Both the position numbers and the translations under genes were made by a program. From Acarospora socialis (lineage: Eukaryota > Ascomycota > Lecanoromycetes > Acarosporales > Acarosporaceae), in assembly GCA_025617375.2 (NCBI GenBank), contig JAMYGW020000012.1, forward strand, positions 620,001 to 684,000: a stretch of 64,000 nt of DNA, read 5' to 3'. Numbering within the stretch: the stretch's first letter is position 1; the number at the start of each line of letters is the position of its first letter. The notes under the pieces were generated by a model, which had not been told where the DNA came from, ran no database searches, and worked only from the letters and a program-made list of their open reading frames with translations. Positions 57,214 through 64,000 of the stretch are shown here, one piece after another.

Positions 57214-59280
57214 ATGCGTCTCTTACAATCGAACCTGCTCGCTAGATATGCTGTCTTTCTTCTATACCTCAGCTCCCTTGTTTGTGGCGCTGTTGTCACC
57301 TACGATTTTAATATCACCTGGGTCACAACAAACCCTGACGGTGCTTTCGAACGTCCTACCATTGGTATCAACGGCCAATGGCCAATACCCCAGATCAGGG
57401 TTACCGTAGGAGACAGTGTTGTGGTCAATGTCAACAATCAGCTCGGCAATCAGAGCACAAGCCTGCACTTCCACGGGCTCTTCATGAATGGAACCACCCA
57501 TATGGATGGACCTGTGGGTACAAGTCAGTGCTCAATACCTCCGGGCAGCTCCTTCAGATATGAGTTTAAGGTACGCCTTCTTACCGACCCAGCGAGCTTT
57601 TTCAACGCTTTTCTGACAGTTCTAGGTTGACCAACCCGGGACCTACTGGTACCATTCACATGACTCCGGGCAATATCCGGATGGCCTTCGTGGCGCATTC
57701 ATTGTCGAGGATTCTAAATCTCCCTACAAGGGTCTTTACGACGAGGAAATCGTTCTTACTGTGTCAGACTGGTACCACGATCAAATGCGGCCTCTACTGA
57801 AGAATTTCGTCAGCGTCATCAATCCTACAGGTGCCGAGCCAGTACCCAACGGAGCACTTATGAACGATACGCAAAACATGACGATCCCGGTCGAAGCCGG
57901 TAAAACATATATGTTCCGTATGATCAACATGGGCGCCTTCGCCGGACAGTACCTGTGGTTTGAAGGTCACACCATGCGTATCGTTGAGGTTGACGGTATC
58001 TACACTGAGCCAGCCGAAGCGGATATGATCTACATAACCACAGCGCAGCGATATAGCGTACTGGTCACCATGAAGAATACCACGGATTCGAACTTTGCAA
58101 TCGTCGGCAGCATGGACCAGGTAAGTATTCTTTCGACACCAGTCTGTGAGGAATAAAGCTAAACCATGTTGAAGACTCTCTTCGACACTATCCCGCCCGG
58201 TCTGAACCCCAACGTCACTGGCTGGCTTTTGTACGATAAAACCAAGGACTTACCCCAACCGGCTCTGCTCGACGACTTTGATGCCTTTGACGATTTTACT
58301 CTGGTCCCTACTGATGGTATGGAGACATATGACTCAGTGGACCATTCCATAACGCTCGATGTTAAGATGGACAATTTGGGTGATGGTGCAAACTAGTCAG
58401 TCTCGAGAACGATACGAATTTGTATGGTCTCTAACCATACTCCTAGTGCCTTTTTCAATAATATAACGTATGTCCGCCCTAAGGTGCCTACACTTTACTC
58501 CGTCATGTCTTCTGGTCCTTTGGCCACCAACATCGAAATCTACGGAACCAACACAAATGCTTTCATTCTCAAGAAGAATGAGATTGTTGAGATCATACTC
58601 AACAACAATGATGGAGGCAGACATCCATTCCACCTCCACGGCCACACTTTTCAGACCGTTACCAGATCCGAGGAAGAAGCCGGCTTCTACAACGGCAATG
58701 TGACGCTTCCAAAGGTGCCAATGCGAAGGGACACTATCATGGTGAATCCGAACGGGAACATTGTGCTTCGTTTCAAGGCGGACAATCCAGATAAGTACCC
58801 GCCAGCATGCTGTGCTCTTCGCCTGCTGACGATTTCGTCCACGTGTCTGGCTATTCCACTGTCACATTGAATGGCACGTGGCTTCCGGTCTCGTAGTCAC
58901 GATGATCGAGGCGCCCGAGGAGTTGCAGAAAAGTCTTGTTATACCCCAAGAACATTTGCAAGTGTGCCACGAACAGGGTCTACCAACATCTGGCAACGCT
59001 GCCGGCAACACGAAAGACCTACTGGACTTGACAGGCGCCAATTTTTCACCAGCACCGCTGCCGGCTGGCTTCACAGCGCGGGGCATTGTGGCGCTTGTGT
59101 TCAGTTGCTTAAGTGCAATCTTGGGGATGGCCGCCATTGCATGGTAAATGTTTTCAAGCGGGCTTGACTTCCTGTTTCACGATGCTGACCCTTTCTGGCA
59201 GGTATGGTGTGGGCGAGATTGGAGCATCAGAGCTTGCATCGGCGAAGAAGCGAATTGCCAAGGCTGGCATCGAATTGTAG
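57214..59280 (+). CDS. FET3: Multicopper ferroxidase Fet3
   Basis: Six exons (57214-57570, 57626-58120, 58175-58395, 58447-58790, 58843-59143, 59202-59280) give 598 aa. The signal peptide is [20 protein letters not shown] onward. Copper ligands: LHFHGLF (about 84-90), [10 protein letters not shown] (about 126-135), HPFHLHGH (about 416-423) and HCHIEWH (about 478-484), with Leu in the type-1 axial position as in Fet3. A membrane helix at about 548-572 ([20 protein letters not shown]) anchors the ectodomain. Fet3 oxidises Fe(II) at the cell surface and hands Fe(III) to Ftr1. The fourth exon-exon join, between 58790 and 58843, works only with an intron starting AT and ending AC; the other four introns are GT-AG. 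Both sides of that join agree perfectly with the family, so the gene looks functional. Confidence 0.95.
58791..58842 (+). other. Putative AT-AC intron in FET3
   Basis: A 52-nt segment begins ATAAGTA, contains CTGAC at 58826-58830 and ends CCAC. Removing it joins CCAG to GTGTCTGG and gives [15 protein letters not shown] in frame. The donor is a normal U2-type sequence with its first G replaced by A. It does not resemble the ATATCCTT start of U12-type introns. The branch A lies 13 nt before the end, as in other introns of this window. Confidence 0.75.
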
Positions 59281-59724
59281 AACAAGAATAGTTGCCGTGG
59301 ATAGACTACGAAGGAGTAGTCTCGGAAAAGTTATCATAAGGCATGTATAGTGGGGGAAGGCGTCTTCAGCCACGACGGATAGCGAGATGGACATGCCTAA
59401 CCTGAGTATAAGCACCTTCCCCGTGACCAAGGCACCATGCAAGCCAACTTTTTGTAGTTTGCATACCCCACCGAACTAAAAGCTGTTAGTGTTACTTTGC
59501 CCCACCATGAAAATGCAGTTGGATATTGAAATTGACGCAGCTTGCGCCAATCCATTTGTTGCCAGTTATTAAATGATATGTATCATGCTCTGCATGACTT
59601 GACCGACTTTATAAATATAGGTCCCATTTTTCTCCGGCCTCCTCTTCGTGTCGAGCTCCTCCCAGACTTTCAAGACGGTAACAGGCCTACCTAAGAGCTC
59701 CGTCAACATCCAAACCCAATCATC
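59281..59724. other. Spacer, URA3 promoter
   Basis: 3' flank of FET3 and promoter of URA3. A TATAAATA-like word lies near 59610 (TTTATAAATATAG), about 110 bp before the ATG. Confidence 0.45.
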
Positions 59725-61043
59725 ATGCCAGCCTCTCGACATCCAACCCTCACTCAATCATTCTCCAACCGCGCCTCCCTCCCAAATACCCACCCCCTAA
59801 CAGCCTACCTCCTCAACCTCATAACGATCAAACAGTCCAACCTCTGCGTCTCCGCCGACGTCTGCAGCACCGCCGCACTCATCCAGCTGGCCGAAGACGT
59901 CGGCGACTCAATATGCATCTTAAAAACCCACGCCGACATCGTCGATGACTGGAGCGAGCGGACGGTCCGACGCCTAAAGGAAATCAGTAGACAGAAAGGC
60001 TTCCTCCTGTTCGAGGACCGAAAGTTCGGTGACATAGGAAGTTAGCGCCCCTGCGCCCCATCCCCTTCTCAATTTCCTCATACCAGAGAAACAAAAGCTG
60101 ACCGCATCCCCAACCAGGCACCGTGCAGAAACAATACACCTCGGGCCACCACCGCATCGCGACCTGGGCGCCGCTCGTGAATGCACACATCTTCCCGGGC
60201 CCCTCCATCATCACCGCCCTCCAAGAAGCCGCCGCCGCAACGCTTACGTCCCTGAACCAGAGCGTCTCGACCGAGATCTCCGCCGGCACGCCGCGCACCT
60301 CCTCCGACGGCGACTACTTCTCGCACTCGGACGACGACGACATGGACGAGCGCGAAGACGGTGGCGCGGGCAAATACAGCAGCACGGGCCGCAAACGCAG
60401 CATCGTGACGGCGACGACGATCAGTCAGTATACGGAGCGGACGGTGCAGCAGACGCCCGTCATCATCCCGCGGAGCGTGCCGGACGACTACTACAACGGC
60501 GACGAGGAGGATGACGAGGGCGAGGATGACGACAGCGACGAGGAGGGCAAGGGCAGGGCGCGAGCGGGCAAGCAGCGGCAGATGTCCGTCGAGCTGACCG
60601 AAGCGCCCGTCGCGCGCGGCCTGCTCTTGCTCGCCGAAATGAGCTCCGAAGGCAACCTGCTGACGGGCCCGTACACGCGCCGCTGCGTCGACCTCGCGCG
60701 CCAGCATCGCGATTTCGTCCTCGGTTTCGTCGCGCAGCGCGGTTTGAACGCCGAGCCGGGCGATAATTTCATTTCGTTCACGCCGGGCGTCTCGCTTCCG
60801 CCGCCGCCGGCTGATGGCGAGGAGGAGGGCGAGTCGGCGGGGATGGGTGCGAGGGCGATGGGGGATGGGTTGGGACAGCAGTATAGGACGCCGAGGATGG
60901 TGGTGTTGGAGGAGGGGTGTGATGTCGTTATCGTGGGGAGGGGGATCTTGAAGGCGAGGGATCGGAAAAGGGAGGCGGAGAGGTATCGGGTTGAGGCGTG
61001 GAGGGCTTATGAGGAGAGGGTGAGGGGTGGGAAGAGGAAGTAG
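59725..61043 (+). CDS. URA3: Orotidine-5'-phosphate decarboxylase
   Basis: Two exons (59725-60040, 60118-61043) give 413 aa. The enzyme converts OMP to UMP, last step of de novo pyrimidine synthesis. Motifs: LCVSADVCST, ICILKTHADIVDDW and the catalytic FEDRKFGDIG-S, then TSGHHRIATWAPLVNAHIFP, ARGLLLLAEMSSEGNLL, FVLGFVAQR, FISFTPGV and, at the end, EEGCDVVIVGRGIL. A low-complexity acidic/Ser-rich insertion of about 115 residues (roughly 150-265) sits between NAHIFPGP and EAPVARG. An insertion here is usual for filamentous fungi compared with the 267-aa yeast Ura3. The intron has an unusual GTTAGC donor. The opposite strand is open as a 354-codon shadow. Confidence 0.96.
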
Positions 61044-61344
61044 GTGGATTGGTGTGAGGTGCGGAACGTGAGGTAAAAGAGTAGGAGTTAGAAAAGGGTG
61101 TTGGGGTGTTGGGGTGCTTGGAGCTGGGCGCGAAGTCGACATTGCATCTGCGTAGGGAGGTTGGGACGCACGGGGCTGTTGCTTTGGTTGTCACTATCAA
61201 TATGGAGGGCATGCGAGGATCTAGACTACTAATTGGAGGGAACAGACAGAAATCTTTATCATATTCAGAACGCTTTACTCATGATATCCATGCTTACTAC
61301 AACCCAAATTCCATCCTAACCGAACCCATAGACCAACCTCATTC
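61044..61344. other. Short convergent spacer
   Basis: 3' flanks of URA3 and the PHD gene. I see nothing else. Confidence 0.5.
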
Positions 61345-64000
61345 TCACACTACCTCAGAACCTCCCGCATCCTTCCTTCCAACCCTCAACTTCAACCTCA
61401 CTTTCCTACTCTCCTCTTGCTTGTATAATTCCCTCTCACTGCTCTCACTCTCATCCTCCCCATCTCTGCCCCTCTCCCCTACCCTCAACTTCAGCATCAC
61501 CCTCACCCTCTCTCCTCCCTTCTCCATCTCAACCCCCTCACCGCACAACCCCGACCTCATCAACTCCTCCTCAACCCTCCCATCCACAACGCCCAACACC
61601 TGACTCAACTCCCGTCCCTTGACCTCCTTCCTCGTAACTTCCACCACCAGTCCGCCGATCTCCATGATCCCCATACTCGTCTCTCCCTCTCCTTTTCCAT
61701 CCCACTCCACCTCTTCCTCTGCCCCTTGCCTTCCCCTATCGTCACCATCCCCATCCTCCCACTTACGCAAAACATCAACCACCACCTCACCATCCTCTTG
61801 ATCAGGATACCCATAATCCAACCCATTCCTTTCCATAAACCCCCTATTCCCCTCCACACAAAACATCCGCTGATAACAAACAACCGCCTTCCATCTCCGC
61901 AGCGCAAACATCTGCGGCGACGAGAGCGTGTAGTGGCCCGAGGGGTGGGAGCGCGTTTCGGCGTGGATGAAGTGGGCTATGGGCGCTAGTGCGGGGTGGG
62001 AGGTGGAGTTGGTGGAGGTGGGAGGAGGGGGAAGGTGTGGAAGGTACTCGTGGGTGTGTGCTGGAGAGGAAGAGAGAGAGGGGGTGCGGGGGCGCTTGAG
62101 TGGGGTTTGATTTTGCGGGTGAGGATAGGTGGGGGAGTCGGAGTCGGGTGGACCGTCGAAGGAAGCGATGGTGTCTGAGGGATAGCCGCGAGAAGGGGAG
62201 GCGGGGGCGCAGGTGGGACAGTACCAGGGTTCTGGAAGCGCACACGGTAGGTTAGCTGGATAGGGTACGATGGACAAGTCATGGTGGAGGGTGGAGAAGG
62301 GCGCTTATACGTACCGTCCTGTTCCGGCATCGCGGCCAAGTCCGTACAGCGGAGATGGAACCAGCCGACCAGGCAGTATTCCCCGTCGCACTGGATCATG
62401 TCCTGCTCGTCGCCGGGCTGCTGGCAGACACACCAGTGTTCTGGCACGGGCACTGGGAGGTGGCCGCGCTCCGTGCTGAGAGCGGGGAGACCGGCGTCGA
62501 CGACACCTCGCTGCAATTTGGAACGGGTCCTGGTTCCTTTGCCAACCGGCGACCTTGGGCTAATTGAGTGAGCGTCCTCGACGCGGGGTAAAGATCGACC
62601 TTTGCCATCCCGTGCTGGTGGACGAGCGCGACTTCCCGCTAGGGATTGGTGTCTGAAGATAGCGGCTGCGCCGATGGTGTCGAGTGTTCCGTCTTCTAGT
62701 AGTTTGCGTTTCTTCGATATCGCTCCTTTTGCTGTCTTTGAGTTGAGGTCCCGGACAGTGAGCTCGACTTCTCTTTGGCGGCGGAGAGGGTGCGGTCTGG
62801 CATGGGCTAATATTTTAGGGGACTTGTTGAGTGGATAGGAATGGGTTAATTCGTCGCCTGATATCTCGGTGATGTAGCCGCTATCGGTGCCGAGGGCATT
62901 TAGATGCCATTCGGATGCTTTGCAAGTCGGTACAGGGGTGACTGTTGGTTGTGCCAGTCTAGTCGTGGTTGGTGTCGTGTATGTAACGCTGTTGCTGCCG
63001 TTCTCCATTGTAGTTGAAGTGGGATCATCTGCTGGATGAATGCTAGCAGAGCGGACGTTTTGCGGCATTGAGCATGAACTCGCGGTGGGCTGTCGAAGAG
63101 GTAGCTTGGACGATGCGCCTTCATTAGCTTCTTGCTCTTCTGTTACTGTCGCTCTCACTTCCATTGCAGCCTGCCGTATCGTAGCTTGACCGACTCCTTC
63201 TCGGTTTCTGGCTGGTGGTAGAGGTATGTCGGTGACCATTCCGTCTAGGCTCAAAGGAGGTCTTCGACTCATCTTCTTTGCTATAATGGTGAATGGTTTC
63301 TGTACGTTGGAGTTGCTCTTGAATCGTCTCGTATTGGTAATTTTCTCTTCGTTTGACAGGGTCGAAAATGAGCTTCCTGCTATACTTGGTGTGTCAAAGG
63401 CTTTTTCTGTAGGTTGCTCACCTTGTATTGAGTGAGGTCTGCTTAGCCAAGGTTCCACTTTCTTCGAACCCTGCATTGTGACCAACTTCAAACCAACCTC
63501 TTCAACATCTCCAGGTTGTGTCTTAGCTGTAGCTGATTTTGTCGGCTTCTTAGGACCTCGTATGAAAAGCTTCGCCCTCTTCCGGAGAGGGCCAAGGCTA
63601 CTCAGATCTGGATGATGGGTGGTATCGACTGAGCTTCGCTCTTCAGGAAGACCGAGATGCTCGGGATCTACATGTTCGCCTTTACGCTGTGAGCCCCGAC
63701 GCCGGGACCGCTTCACCTGCGGCTTCACCTGCGGCTTCCCGTGTAGCATTCCGACTCCTCTCCAGAGATCTTCAACACAAGTGAGACAGTACCATGTGAC
63801 ACGAGCTTCGCCTTTTCCACACAAGTCATCTTTGACCTTTCCGACACACCGTTCGATGATATGAGCTGTATGTAAAGGCTCAGTGGGTACAACAGCACGC
63901 TTCATATTTTCTTTCGGCTCCAAACTCAGGCGGTATGATGCCGGCAGGCTGTGCGTTTGCGGTGCTGGGCAGTAAGGGTGAGCACAGGTGACGATCTTGG
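61345..64000 (-). CDS. PHD-finger protein (N terminus outside the window)
   Basis: Two exons visible (62315 to beyond 64000, and 61345-62231), joined as AAMPEQD-EPWYCPTCAP. The PHD finger is ING-like: HWCVCQQPGDEQDMIQCDGE, YCLVGWFHLRCTDL, WYCPTC, a complete C4-H-C3 set. Such fingers read histone H3K4 methylation, and the aromatic M-x-C-D and W-F-H residues fit. A second Cys-rich region near the window edge (TCAHPYCPAPQ ... ERCVGKVKDDLCGKG ... TWYCLTCVEDLW) could be another zinc module. Between them lie about 450 mostly disordered, basic residues (KRSRRRGSQRKGEH, KKRKLLEDG). The C-terminal 250 residues include FALRRWKAVVCYQRMFCVEG and highly charged repeats of 'VRVMLKLRVGE'/'VRLKLRVGR'. Probably a nuclear chromatin protein; the orthologue is not clear to me. 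Confidence 0.82.

Noticed and set aside
58791-58842. U12-type explanation for the FET3 AT-AC intron
   Set aside because: The donor lacks the ATATCCTT consensus and the branch region lacks TCCTTAAC; signals are U2-like.
60078-61142. 354-codon open frame on the minus strand
   Set aside because: It is opposite URA3, Pro/Arg-rich low complexity, and open only because of strong third-position bias in URA3.

Overview
The window is nuclear DNA of a filamentous ascomycete (Pezizomycotina). The class Dothideomycetes is my best guess, but it is an inference. The evidence is many short spliceosomal introns (48-120 nt) with fungal-type branch sites (CTGAC, CTAAC) about 13-20 nt before the acceptor, intron-broken housekeeping genes of clear fungal type, 0.3-5 kb spacers, and no operons. 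I see no transposon, virus-derived element, CRISPR array or confident tRNA. Gene models below were built by hand: each splice junction was chosen because it restores both reading frame and family-conserved sequence.

Layout. 1-307: 3' end of the Rag GTPase gene GTR2. 0.8-2.6 kb: a membrane-anchored cytochrome-b5/MAPR protein and ribosomal protein eS25. 3.0-3.8 kb: an F-box-like protein. 6.4-8.2 kb: the spindle-pole WD40 protein WRAP73/Wdr8. 10.5-11.8 kb: a UBA-like protein. 12.7-14.5 kb: tRNA dihydrouridine synthase Dus1. 15.8-18.6 kb: a Bni4-type bud-neck/septum scaffold. 18.6-23.7 kb: a 5-kb stretch without a supportable gene. 23.7-26.1 kb: long-chain alcohol oxidase. 27.2-29.3 kb: secreted PhoD-type phosphatase. 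29.9-33.0 kb: Arl3/ARFRP1 GTPase, divergent from a multi-pass membrane protein that carries an AT-hook. 35.2-36.5 kb: FYVE-like zinc-finger protein. 37.7-38.8 kb: orphan conserved-looking protein. 39.1-42.2 kb: sphingolipid C4-hydroxylase Sur2, divergent from TCTP/Tma19. 42.5-45.0 kb: Helo-like/ankyrin protein. 47.4-49.4 kb: Ser/Pro-rich protein with a glycogen-binding-like N-terminal module. 50.5-51.5 kb: VWA-domain protein. 52.5-53.9 kb: BTB-like hypothetical. 54.5-59.3 kb: reductive iron-uptake pair FTR1/FET3, divergent. 59.7-61.0 kb: URA3/pyrG. 61.3 kb to the edge: PHD-finger protein running off the window.

Genes that work together: FTR1 (iron permease) and FET3 (multicopper ferroxidase) share a 1.3-kb divergent promoter. 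It holds six matches to ATCWGATAA, the motif bound by SRE-type GATA repressors, in two clusters, one nearer each gene. This is a textbook iron-repressed module. The other genes are mostly unrelated housekeeping genes.

Most notable finding: FET3 contains what reads as an AT-AC intron (58791-58842). It starts ATAAGTA, has a CTGAC branch site and ends CCAC. It lies immediately before the copper-binding block [12 protein letters not shown] found no GT-AG choice that restores the frame, whereas AT-AC splicing gives exactly the expected [14 protein letters not shown]. Other points of interest are a frame-preserving 48-nt intron in the BTB-like gene, a 462-nt intron in the FYVE-like gene, a 13-A run inside TCTP coding sequence, and a repeated switch from C-ending to G-ending codons towards the 3' ends of many genes.
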